A DNA stretch of 64,000 nt from Centropus unirufus (taxonomy: Eukaryota > Chordata > Aves > Cuculiformes > Centropidae), in assembly GCA_013397695.1 (NCBI GenBank), contig VYZI01000100.1, positions 1,688,400 to 1,752,399 on the forward strand, given 5' to 3'. A program made the position numbers and the translations under genes. Of the stretch, positions 1 to 11,300 are shown piece after piece; within the stretch, counting starts at the first letter, position 1; each line of letters starts with the position of its first letter. Below the pieces are notes generated by a model. That model had not been told where the DNA came from and did not search any database. It saw only the letters and a program-made list of their open reading frames with translations.

Positions 1-2274
1 TCCAAAAATACACGAGCAGCCCCAGACAGCAAAGCCAAGTCCTATTCAGACAAATATACTTATGCACGTCCCAACCACGGTGTATGACAGACCTTTCAAG
101 CCTATCAGGGCTGTTGACAACATTCAGCGGATAGAGGGGAGCAGGCAGCAGTGCCTGGCCCCACAGTACAGGGTTGCTCCTCTGTTTGCTGGTCCCAGCT
201 GGGCTAAGGGCACTGACTGGAGCACCACTGCTGTTAATGGAGAGGGATGGGGGGAGATTTCTTTCCTGCAGAGCCCATTCCACTAAGCTCAACTATTGTG
301 GCACGGTGTGAGGAAGGAGGGGTGAATTTCTCTCTCATTGCTAAGATGAAAGCAATTGCTCTCCTGTCTATGCTAAAAAATAAATTTTCTTCTTACTTAA
401 AGATTCATAACCGTAAGAGGAAGTTGCTGTGCGTGCGCTTTTCTGCACTCAGTAAACAGCACACAACGGGCTTCTATGTAAAACAGGACTTGAGATTTTG
501 TCAAGGTCAGTAAACTGCACCCTAACTTTTTTTTTTAACAAATACATTATTTTATCAGATGAAAATGGTACCAGGGCAATTCACCCCCTCCTGGCTTTTC
601 TATCTATGAGTGAGCATCTTTGAGAAGTGGGATTAGAGAGAAACCTGCAGGCATATTAATAAATAAACTTCACATGCTGTTAGATATTAAGTAAACATAC
701 CACTAAATATTTCTCTAGGGGGCTGTGATCTCATAACCCATGGACTTCTAATTTGGTTACCTGTGACATGTGCTTCTTACCCCTGGGGTTCCACAATGAA
801 TTAATTCTAAAAAGCTTTTTAAAGTTTAACATACTAAGAAAAAATGAAATAACATAATCAAATATAAATAAAAAAAAAAAAGTGGCTCACTTTGCTTTAG
901 AGATAACATGACTGTGTTACCATTAAAAAGAAAAAATGAGAAAAAGACAACCATACAGGTGGGGATCCTGAGTCTGTTATAACATACCTGAGACTCTTAT
1001 AAGTTAAGGGGACAGAACCCATTCTGGAATGAGGACTTGGCTCTGTATCAGGGACCTGTATCTCTATAAGGTGAGCTTCTCCTCCAACATCATGGACTCT
1101 GTTGTTACAATAAAAACTGTTTAAGATTAGAAAAATGCATTTGTTTGTGAATTCACACCTAGAATTAGTTTAAGTTCTTTTCCCACATGTTCATCTGTTT
1201 ATTCCTCACTGCAGAGGATGAAAATCTACCAGTGAAAAAAGTTTATGAAAATGTGTTTGTAGTGCTTTCAGGATGGTTTTTCCTCTTCTGGAGAGAAGTT
1301 TTCCACTGATGGTTTTTCTGAAAAGCAGATAAACCGCAATAATTTTCCTATTTTGATCAGTTTTGCTTGATAGTTTCTGAATCTCTTTTTGAAATATCAG
1401 CCTCCAGTAGTTTCTAACAGAGGAGAAGATTGTAAATGCTCTTTACATTAAAAACAGTGGAAGTATGGACAAAAAGTAAAACATATACATTTGCTTCGGG
1501 TTTCAGCCAAGATGACAGGGAAATTAAGTGCAGAATGCTTAGCAACAAAGTTTTCAAGTAAAAGGAAAACTTATTTAGTGGCCTTATTGCCTTTATCTAT
1601 CAAAAAAAGCAGGATCATTGATATCGACATCTGAAAAGAAAAACAACAAAACAGGGATGTCAAAATTATAGATCTGGTAGTAAGGATCTTTAGCAATGTT
1701 TTTCAATCAGGAGCAAGGCACAAACATACCAAATATTCCCAGGAAAAAAACCTCCATAACTACACAGCTACAGACCTCTTATACTGACAAAATCAGCATG
1801 AGAAAAACAGTTATAGAAAAAAGTTATATAACAGAGTGTTTAATCAGAGACTATCTTTTTGCATCCTCAGAATGGATTTTTAAACTGATCCTAAACTAAA
1901 TATGAACCAAAAGTTACCACAGGAAATAAGTAGTCATTTTCATTTGCAAAAATATTTTCAGTGTCTCTTGGCTCAAAATAATTATAATACAGTTCATAAT
2001 ATAACTGAAGGAAGTTTTGTTTTTTTCATTTAGCATATTTTATTTAATATTTCTCCCTTTTTATTACAGGAAGTTAGACAATCCCAGCGGCCCATGAATA
2101 ATTATTGTTCTGACTTGAAAGGCACTTCTTTAAGGAGAATCTGTAACACAAGTCTTTGGACCACCTTTGGAATGAGAACCTAAAGAATTTAGGGGATGCT
2201 CAGTGCTACAAAATGTATGCCTACCAAACATGATCATTTTATGTTTTTTATTCTACGTTGATGAGGCAAAGTAT
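1..2274. other. Unique noncoding DNA, no gene seen
   Basis: The first 300 bases are somewhat GC-richer than what follows and hold two short overlapping open frames (74 and 88 codons) that resemble nothing I know. The rest is AT-rich with an A tract at 870-881. I see no transposon ends, no RNA gene and no CpG island. Confidence 0.6.
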
Positions 2275-2410
2275 TTATTATCACAGTTTTTCAGATTGAA
2301 AGCTGAGGAAACAGACTTAATTGAGACGGCCAGCATCACACAGGACAGTCCAGGAGTAGAAGCCAGATGGCCTGATTAGCCCAGTGAATTAACCAAAAGG
2401 CTCTTCTGCT
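2275..2410 (+). repeat. Possible ancient MIR-like SINE fragment
   Basis: The order of short blocks resembles the core and 3' half of amniote MIR/CORE-SINEs: a TTTTTCAGAT block, then CTGAGGAAAC, then a CATCACACAGGACAG block where MIR has its TCACACAG core, then an AGTAGAAGCCAGATGGCCTG block. Spacing roughly fits and divergence is high, as expected for an old bird MIR. The resemblance is judged by eye only, and a chance match cannot be excluded. Confidence 0.35.
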
Positions 2411-3969
2411 CCTAGAGAGAGCATACAGCTATGTCAAGATATTAAACCCTTTAATATTACATGGATTAAAATTTGGCTGGTTTTTTGTTTGTTTGTTTCA
2501 AATGTCAGGATTCAGTAAGTAAGAAACTCCAAACACTTGACATATGTTACATTCAGTTATCTTTTTCTTTCTTTCTTTAAGAAAAAACAACTCCACAAGT
2601 ATAATGAAACTTGCTCATGAAAATAGAAGATCTACCTAGAGTTCCAGTCATTCTATGGCTTTGTGTCTGAATTCCATTTCTTAAGATGAACAGTCTTCCC
2701 AAAATGTGAGAATCATGTACGTCAGTAGTTTATTTCCTACCTCAGCCTCATAGGAAGAGTTAAAAATTTCCTTGAGAAAAAATAGATGAGATATAAATGT
2801 ATACATGACAGAATCAATTTTTCTTTTAGCTAAAGGGCATAATATACAGTAGTGTGTCTCGTGCTGCTGAAGGGAGCTTATTGGAATATCTTTCTACTGT
2901 CCTATGAATGGGGTCTATCAAAGAGCTTAATGAAAGGAACAGTTGCCAGGGAGAGAGGGAAAGGATGGGAAAAGAGTTTAATTTTTACTCATCCCTGTAC
3001 TTCTCTGCCCCAGAAACCCAGTAACTAAAAAAAAAAATAAATACACGAAATCTATGCAGACTCATACATCCTTTACTCTAGAAGGAAGAAAGAGTCATGC
3101 TTACAGAGAATTTGGCTGCTAAACATTTCCTCCTCTTCGTGGTAACTAACTATATGTCAACTTTGAAAAGGAGGCAGAGTAGACTTCACATTTATGTCTT
3201 CTCAGCAAGGTGCTGCTTAAATGTTCATAGACTATAACTAGGCTGTGGCCAAATAAATGTTTTCATTGATGCCATAGAAAAGCATGCTCCTATTTCACTC
3301 TGCCTCTGTATTAGCCTTGCAGTGCTGACAAGAGCAAAAAAGTACTGAAGGCTGTTTTGGGCAGTATAGCAGCTGTGTGTCTCTGCACACACCCAGGAAG
3401 CAAAAATTCTGAGCGGGAAGAGGGTACATTTACACAGTCACTTTCCTTAGAAAAGGAAGCTTCAAGGTTTTGAGGAGGGCATAGAGGAAAAAGTGGATAA
3501 GTAGAACTGCTCGTTTTGCTTGCAGCATAAAAATTACTGTATTAATTATCTAAATAGCTCCTGTTCCAAATGACAGTACTTTGTGATCATTGTAGAAGCT
3601 TGTGAGCATCTCTGTACTGAACACTTTTTCCTCAGGGAAGGGACACCACATCATTTTGTGCATATTAATCTAAAGCATACTGTATTGCTTCTGTACCTTT
3701 ACAACTATCAATAAAAAGACTTATAAATCTGTGGCAGTTGAAGATGATTGCAGAATATTTGCATATTAAAAAGTATCAAGACAATAAGACATAATATATA
3801 TCTAAAAATTTAAGCCTGTAAACAAGAGGGTGTTCAAGTTGTCTGAAAATTAAACCACATACATCAGAGCACAGTGTTAACTTACAGAATTTGGGTATAA
3901 ACTCAAACTGCTGGAAAAAAAAGACTTTTCTCTAAAAATTGGTTGGAGGCTGGTAAGAACTCGCTCTGT
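2411..3969. other. Unique noncoding DNA
   Basis: AT-rich sequence with a short (GTTT)n run near 2485-2498, a pyrimidine run near 2562-2579 and a single octamer-type site ATTTGCAT at 3757-3764. No gene or further repeat is recognisable. Confidence 0.6.
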
Positions 3970-4196
3970 CTCAGAATCACAGAATTACTAGGTAGGAAAG
4001 GACCTCTGAGATCATCGAGTCCAATCGTACCTGTCTACCACTAAACCTAAGCACCTCATCTACCCGTCTTTAAATACATCCAGGGATCATGATTCCACCA
4101 CGTCCCTGGGCAACCTGTTCCAGCAAATGACAACTCTTTCAGTGAAAAACTTCTGCCTAATCTCCAGCCTGAACCTCCCCTAGCTCAGCCTGAGAC
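3970..4196 (-). mobile_element. CR1 LINE 3' end, truncated
   Basis: This is the reverse complement of a CR1 3' end. The left edge carries the tail-type sequence AGAATCACAGAATTA, followed by AGGAAAGGACCTCTGAGATC and CGAGTCCAATCGTACC, then blocks GTCCCTGGGCAACCTGTTCC and TTCTGCCTAATCTCCAGCC, all in the order of the CR1 3' untranslated region and the end of ORF2 read backwards. Only about 230 bp remain, so the copy is strongly 5'-truncated, as is usual for CR1 because reverse transcription starts at the 3' end. No target-site duplication is visible. Subfamily cannot be assigned by eye. Confidence 0.92.
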
Positions 4197-7100
4197 TATG
4201 TAGCAGAAGACACATCTAAGATTCAGAAATATCAACCAAGTGGAGGCTTGGCCACAGTAATGGCTGACTATGGGTAGTGCATTCTCCATCAAATGTTATT
4301 CAAGTAGTGCGACATCAGCCTTAACCATCACTGTCATACCGGTTAGGGGCATAATCCTACCAGAAAAAAAAAAAAAAAGGAAAGTAGTAGAGTAGTTATC
4401 TTCAATTCAAGCATTTTCCATAATGGCAAATGAAGAAAAATATATTAACTATTCTGTTTACTCTGGTTTTATTCTCAGTTCGACAAAAATAAGTCCACCA
4501 GTTCTTTCTTACGTGATTTTCTGATCAGATTGATACTAATTCAACCTGAAGAGTGTTAGAAGAGGAAAAGGGAAAAGGTTAGAAAAAGTAATTAAGTGGA
4601 AAATTATAAATTCTGTTTGGGTTTTTTGGTCACATTGTCCAATTCTTTCCAGTACAAAGTGCAGGTAAACTCACATTTCAATAGAATTTAGTGCACAGTT
4701 TGTAGGGACTTTTCTTAGAACCCATTTTGTCCTTCTGTCATTCAAGCTAAACCAAATAAATTCAGACATTTAAGACACCTGTTTTAAAGAGGAATTTGAC
4801 CATAATTCTCTTAAGTAAACCCCCATTCCTACATAACATTAAATAAATAAAAACAAAACAAAAAACAACAGTGTTCTAATGAAGTTAAAAGACAAAATAA
4901 AATTGATACTTTCTGGCTGTCTACGACAAGCAGGACTAATAATGGTGCCTTTTTAGTATTGTGCTTCTCTAAGTTTATCCGGAGACAATTTGTAAGAAAG
5001 AAAATCTAATGAATCTCTAAGGCTGTACTTACTTGACTTATTATATTAACAGTTCCTCTCATCTGATTGGGAATTTTGAGACAATCACAGAGTTCATTAA
5101 AGCATTTTACTCCATAATGGTAGATGGCTAAGATAGATCCTTACTAATGAGATGAACATTAATTAAATAAATCATAGAACCGAAGTGAACTGTTTAGCTG
5201 AGTTAAAAAGTCTAGCAAACAAGCATCTCATTCTAGCAGGCTGAATTCTCTAAAGCAGACCAGTTTATTTTTTATGGCAAGGCATCTAGGCAGCCGATAT
5301 GGCAATGGTGACTAGCCTAAGTATGTGAACCTAACCACAGACTTTCCCAAGTGAAAGAGCAATTTTGTGGCTATTGTTGGATTATGTATTAGAACTGTAG
5401 ATTGTAGGTAGTCATCTGTAGTATCAGCAAAAATTCAACGCGACTACAAGTGAGAAGGCCCTCAAACAAATCAAAATATAAGCTTCAGAAAGATGTCCTC
5501 CCTTTTGGCATTTGCATCTCCAGGTTCATTTAATATCCCAGATAAGAAGTTAACTGCAAAATTACAGAAAAAAAAAAATCATAGGGACATCTTAGCTTTA
5601 TATTACTCTTTTCCCTTTCCTGTAGCTTTTATCAACCACCTAAGTGTCAACCGTTTCTTTGGTATGACACACAACGAAAGAGTGACTGACTAAACTATTA
5701 GTTATTTATTATCTGGTTTAGGTTTTACAAGATGCCTTCGGGAACTCTAAGGATGGTATTAACTTCCAGTTAATTCCATTCTTATTTTTGTTTATTTCAG
5801 TCCATTTTTAAGACAACAGCTTCAGCAATATAATAACTCAAGCTTTTTGTTCTATAAGGCCCATTTTACTCTAAGCACCTGAAAGTGAAAAGCACATGCA
5901 TTTATCAGAATGAGATTATAGTACTCGGAGATTTTTTTTCATAGACAGGCACCTGCGTAAGTTTAAATATATATATATAAAAGTCACATACAACCAATGA
6001 TAGGTAGATTTAAATGAGACAACAAGTTGGTATTACTGAAAGAATAAAGGAGATAAAGGAAGAACAGGATAGTCAAAACATTAAGGTGAGGCTAAGCAGT
6101 ATTATGTGTGAATTATAACATGAAACAGCTTGTGTAGTGGCTTAAAAGGCACGATCCAATGACTGTGATCTTTAGCAGGCTGGGAAGTTACACTCAGTCA
6201 CTACACTTAGACCAAATTAGAAGGGTATGATGGAAATTTAAAAAGATATAAGAAGAAAGACAATGCTGAAAACATGTGTTTTAAGCCTGAAAAATGAATC
6301 AGAGCAGGAATTTCCAAAGAGCTCAGGAAAAAGCAGCACCAAGGATTCTAACCAGTGGAGTAGTGCAAGGAGTAGATAGGCAAGTACTCTGCACCTCTTT
6401 ATATATAGACATCAGGATCTGTTGTTGTCCAGTGGGATGAAGGAGAAACAGAAGGAGAGCAGGGAACAAGAAAAAAATATGTTTGAACTTTATGCTGCTT
6501 TTGGAAGGGTAACAGCCATCCAATGTTATAAAAACCTGAGAAACTTGAGATTTTCATTGCAGAAGGCCAAACGGTGGAACAAGGTATCTGTCACAGGAAA
6601 TACATTCCGCAAAGAGTTCCCTGGTAGTGGGACTGAAATTGAGTTTTTAAGTCCCAAATTTTTTAAAATCTCAGTCAAGATAAAGTATACTACATCAGCT
6701 ACAAGAGGTTTTCAGCAGGCTTGGTGGTATTCTACATGCTCGGACCCCTCTTCCCCCAGGACGTTGTCCTCTGTTAAAGGCCACCTCTTCCAGTCCAAAG
6801 AAGAAAAACCAATGTTTTTAATTTTTACAATCTTTGTCATAAACTATGGCATAACGTGTTTCTCTAGGACAATTAACATTGCTACTATTTGGAAGACAGA
6901 GAGTTGAGCTGCATGTGGTGATATGTCTTTTATATAGATAGCAGTAAAGAGCCAGTAAAAAGATGTGTAAGGCCAACCAGGTAAAAAAGTGAGTGGGAGC
7001 AGGTATAAAAGAACATAACAGTGTAGCATAACCCTAGCTACTTATTGAGTGTGAGACAACCTTTTCTGGAAGATGAGTTGAGCCTTCTTGTCTATTTAAT

Positions 7101-7397
7101 GGAAATAACTTCATCAATCAAGTTTAGCTGAGTCAGGATAATAGTTAATAAAAACAGATAAATAAACCAGTTTTCCATAAAAAGGCAAGACAACTCAATT
7201 TTTTTTTCCTCTGATGGAATAAAAAAATTCACTCAAACATAATTTTCAGTATGTTATATCACATGCCTATCAAATATTAGAAAAAAAAAGAACAATATTG
7301 CTTTGATCCTGATAAAGAGCACACACACACATACACCACTTTTTTGTTTTCCAAAACAGGTTTTTATCTTAACTGTAAGAAGATTGAGTTTCAACAG
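4197..7397. other. Unique noncoding DNA
   Basis: AT-rich. It holds a 15-base A tract at 4364-4378, an A-rich stretch at 4842-4870, a short (AT)n run at 5966-5979 and a short (CA)n run near 7320-7330. The longest open frame in the window lies here (6422-6907, plus, 161 codons, non-ATG first codon); it has low-complexity charged stretches, matches no family I know and overlaps an antisense frame, so I treat it as chance. Confidence 0.6.
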
Positions 7398-7624
7398 TAT
7401 CCTGGTTTAAGCTAAAATAGAGTTAATTTTTTTTCCTAGTAGCTGGTACAGTGCTGTGTTTTGGAATAAGTATGGCAAGTGTTGGTAATACACCTACGTT
7501 TTAGTTGTTGCTGAGTAGCGCTTAAACTAGTCAAGGACTTTTCAGTTTCTCCTACCTTGTCATGCAGAATCTGGGAAGGGGCACAGCCAGGACAGCTGAC
7601 CCAAACAAGCCAGACAGATACTCC

Positions 7625-7743
7625 ATATCATATCATATCATATCATATCATATCATATCATATCATATCATATCATATCATATCATATCATATCATATCA
7701 TATCATATCATATCATATATCATATCATATATCATATCATATA
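7625..7743 (+). repeat. (ATATC)n pentanucleotide microsatellite
   Basis: About 93 bases of perfect ATATC pentamer (roughly 18-19 copies), followed by two imperfect units with an extra AT (reading ATATATC) up to about 7743. It starts exactly where the host LTR has its own CCATATCATAT-like stretch upstream of the TATA region, so the array probably grew from LTR sequence. The overlapping frames full of ISYHI repeats are translations of this array and not genes. Confidence 0.97.
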
Positions 7744-7860
7744 GCAGTATCCATTTACTCTCCTCCTCTTCATCCTCCTTTTGGTCACTGCCTGACTCCT
7801 CCAGGCCCAGGATCCCCATTGCTGCCCCCTCCTCCCGGAACAGTGTTTCCTTACTCAAGG
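7744..7860. other. Unassigned insert segment inside the LTR
   Basis: About 117 bases lie between the microsatellite and the CR1 block. They are rich in TCC and CCTCC pyrimidine runs and do not match the LTR or the CR1 3' region as I know them. They may be a more divergent or rearranged 5' part of the CR1 insertion, or filler captured when it integrated. Confidence 0.4.
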
Positions 7861-8014
7861 GATGCCCCCCGTCCCTGGAAGCGTTAAAGGCCCAGTCGGA
7901 CGGGGCCTTGAGAAGACTGATCTAGGCAGGAGGTGTCCCTGCCCATGGCAGGGAAGTTGGAACTAGATTATTTTTAAGGTCCCTTCCAATTCAAGTCATT
8001 CTATGAGATTCCAT
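7861..8014 (+). mobile_element. CR1 LINE 3' end inserted in the LTR
   Basis: The ordered blocks GATGCCCCCCGTCCCTGGAA, GACGGGGCCTTGAG, GGAGGTGTCCCTGCCCATGG, CAGGGAAGTTGGAACTAGAT and AAGGTCCCTTCCAATTC are the last 150 bp of a CR1, ending in the tail-type ATTCTATGAGATTC. The LTR resumes just after, at the CCATGTCATGCTCAG block. The insertion therefore postdates the LTR and sits immediately upstream of the LTR's presumed TATA region. It is plus strand, the same orientation as the LTR. Confidence 0.93.
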
Positions 8015-8327
8015 GCTATCATACCATGTCATGCTCAGTATATTGACTGCGGGGAGAGGACGGAAGGGGAGTTTGCTGGGGTGCACGATGACTCAGTAAT
8101 TAGCTGATCAGCAGGTGATGAGCAATTGTGCTGTGCATCACTTGTTTTGTATAGCCCTTTTATGGTTATTATTACTATTCTCTTCCTTTTCTATCCTAGT
8201 ACACTGCCTTTATCTCAGCCTGTGAGTTTTACCATTTTTTTCCAGATTCTCTGCCCCATGTCACTGCAGGAGAATGGGCAAACTGCTTTGTGATTTCTTT
8301 CGCTGTCTACGGGATTAAACAACGACA

Positions 8328-11300
8328 ATTTTTTTCCTGACCAATATGCATACACGTACATGTATCAGAAGACATCATACAAAGGTGTCATTATCATACA
8401 ATAATAACAAAAAATGAAGCCCATGTATAACAGGTTTGTGCCACTAAGCTCATCACTACAATGTTGCTTGGAAGAAACATCAATTTTAAGGGATTTATAT
8501 AAGCAACCTCCTACTTAAAAGTCAACCTAACATTTTATGTCCAAGCCAGTAAATTCCAGGAAAAGTTTTCTTCTCAGAGGTATGTTGGTCTCAAGAATTC
8601 AGGCAGAACCATGAGGAAGGGTCATTTCTGTAATCTGAAAGTTGTTGTTTGTACCATTGGTCCTTCTAGCACTCATTAAATCCCAAACTAAGCTTAGCAT
8701 CTCCAAGCTGTTGCATGTTGTGAGTGAAGTATGGAAAATCTTGCCTGGGCTGCTATGTGCAGGTGTCCACATCACAAAACTGTTATCCATGCAGGAAGGA
8801 GTGGCAGAGGCTATACTGTCTTTCAGAAGTCCCTCCTAAATAGGCCTGAGACACTGGGTTATAAGAGGGAACTTACTCTGACACTGCTTGTTCTGTGGAT
8901 AAATATAGTGCTCTGGAGTTGTCAATACAGCACTTTTGCTACTACTTGATTCAGTGCAAAATAAATGAGGATATTTTCCTCTTGCAGCATGTATTAAATC
9001 CCATTAGCATTAATGAGAGTTACACGTGAGTTTGGCAGGGAGCATACGCAAAGTGCAAAGCAGACAGTTTCCAAATTCTCAGCCCTCCCCTATATCTTTC
9101 AGCCATCTTTCCTCTATGAAAAACTTTCCATAGAAAGTCCAAAATAAAAATAGTAAATCAAATTACGGTATGTACAGTATATTAAGATGACATGTTGAGG
9201 TGGAGAGGGAGGAATCCAAAGGGCTAATGTAGAAATAATTACTGTGCTTGCATTTAGAGAAGTGCTGCCATTTAAACACCCAAACAGTGCTAATACAGTA
9301 GGAAAGCTTTGAGTCGACTGCGCAACTTTTCATAGCACACTGGTAAAATAATAAATTGTGCCATGACCGATAACATTCAATAATTTCTCTGATATATTGC
9401 TACAGCCACTTTTTCCACAGTATAAAGCTCATATTTCTGTGTCAAATTAGCAATTTCCATATTGCATTTCAGCCTCCGTCTTGGAGTTAGTAGGGAAAAG
9501 TACATCACAGCAGTAACAAAAGGAATCTGACTGTTCTTTAAAAAAAATAGAGACAGAAAAAGAAAGAAGGAAATGTCAGAATCTTTTTTTAAAACATTCA
9601 CAATACATCAACTGATGCCTACAGGAAAAAAATAAAAAAGACAGCAGCTGCTACAACATTGCTTCATTGCAGACCCAGCAGAGTAAAAGCTGTGGATCCA
9701 GTTTGCCTTTTTCTTCCCTGATGATATCACTAAAGCATTAATGGAATACTTACACTCCATTGGTACAGTATGAATTTATCTACAATGCACTCTTTATGGG
9801 TTTGGGTACAGATATGCTATTTTTGTGCATGGGGAGATGGGAAAAAATGGGATTGCTTGCATCTTTTAAAGAAAATACATTCCTTATTAACCAAAAACTG
9901 AAAAAAAATTAGTACAAAATAAAACAATATTGATATTCATGTTAGGTTAAGAGAATGACTGAAATATTCATTTGGAACTTAAATATTATAAAAACTTTTT
10001 TTTGCATTGGTCCTAAATTATCCATGCACTCTCTATTAAGCCTCTCAGTAATGTTGTTGTTGCCACTGGCACTTTATGTTAAATCATATAACTCAAAAAG
10101 TAAAAGTAGCTTCACTTCAAGGGACATCTACCTTTAGTACTAATTAATAGATAGGACAATAGGCTGTCATTGTCCCCATTTGATTACAAAACTGCAAATA
10201 TTTAATGATTATTATCCTCTTAAAATTTATCAACACACAAAAATGTAATGAATAGAGCATAACTTTTTCCACAACATTATTAAGTACGATTTTTAGCGTA
10301 TAGAAACATAAGTTTTTTTCTTAAACAATGAGGAACCTCAATGACCACATATGTTATTGAAAAGTCCATGTGAAAAGAAACTTTAACTTGTAGCGGACAG
10401 CATCTGTCTGAGTGGAATTTTCCACCCACAATTTTGTTTTGAACTTGGCAACCAGATTCCCAATTATAATTCCCTAAGTCCCTTCACTAATCAGTACCAT
10501 TTGGTTTTCAGTCACAAGGAATGATCACACTTAGCATCTCTTTACTCAATGAAGAAACAGTATAAACTTTAAGCACTACACATGATATTGCCCTGATGTT
10601 GGGTTACAGATGAAACAGAAAAGGTGCAAGAGCCAAAATTCAGTCAGTCCTTCCATCTAGATGACAGAAAATTCAGTTGAAGCAAAAGAGGTGAGGAAAG
10701 GAAGCAAGGCTTGTACAATAACTGTGTTCGTGCTTCCTAACAGTTTACTAGTGGGTTCTCAGCAGCATAAAGTCTTCTTTGCAGGGGGGAGTCAGATCAA
10801 CCCTTCTAGATTAAAGAGAAGAGATGCAATGATGGAAGCTGGTAGAAAAATTTCAGAGACTCTGGTCTCTTGTAGAAAAGGACAAAGATTTTTACTAACA
10901 ACCCTCCTACGTGAAGTTGCCATCTTTCAGGGTTTAGCAAATGTAGCAGCCCAGCTTCCTGGGGCTCCAGAATATATCAAAATCCACAAGAGAGCCATGG
11001 CTATTTTGCTGCCTTAAACTGCTTGCTTGGTCTATGCTTGAGAGGGGTTCTGCTCTTAGCCATGCAACTCTGGGTAGTACTGACCCATCAGGTCAATACT
11101 GAGAAGTATGAGAGCTTAAATATTTTTCAGTGTTTCAAAAATTTCAAATTTTCAGGATATAGGAGAAACTCAGTGAGAGCAAGCATCTTACTATCATATA
11201 GCCAGCATCAGTTTTCCAGGTCATAAGTGATTTACAGAGAAGCCTGTCTGATATTGCCTAAGGAAACAGCAAAAATCAGCGTAAGAGCAGAGCTCAAAAT

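Larger units (their letters stand above)
7398..8327 (+). mobile_element. Solo LTR, avian ERVL-type, interrupted
   Basis: I recognise an abundant bird endogenous-retrovirus LTR by ordered blocks: CCTGGTTTAAGC and AGAGTTAATTTTT near the start, CCTAGTAGCTGGTACAGTGC, GTTGTTGCTGAGTAGCGCTT, GGCACAGCCAGGACAGCTGA, then after an interruption CATGTCATGCTCAGTATATT (the TATA-box region), ATCACTTGTTTTGTATAG, TTTATCTCAGCC and a terminal block ending AACGACA. No gag, pol or env sequence lies on either side, so this is a solo LTR left by recombination or a lone fragment. The first bases read TATCC where this family normally starts TGTCC, and the flanking five bases (AACAG and ATTTT) do not match, so the target duplication has decayed or the edges are off by a few bases. 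Removing the interruption leaves roughly 530 bp. Family assignment is from memory. Confidence 0.85.

Noticed and set aside
6422..6907. 161-codon plus-strand open frame
   Set aside because: The first codon is not ATG, no family resemblance is visible, and the length is about the expected longest random frame in 64 kb of AT-rich DNA.
7557..7925. Open frames with ISYHI repeats, up to 122 codons
   Set aside because: They are translations of the ATATC microsatellite running into the CR1 fragment; a five-base unit without stops stays open in several frames at once.
10661..11017. 118-codon ATG frame considered as a gene or retrocopy
   Set aside because: No poly-A tail, promoter or recognisable domain is seen; composition is like its surroundings.
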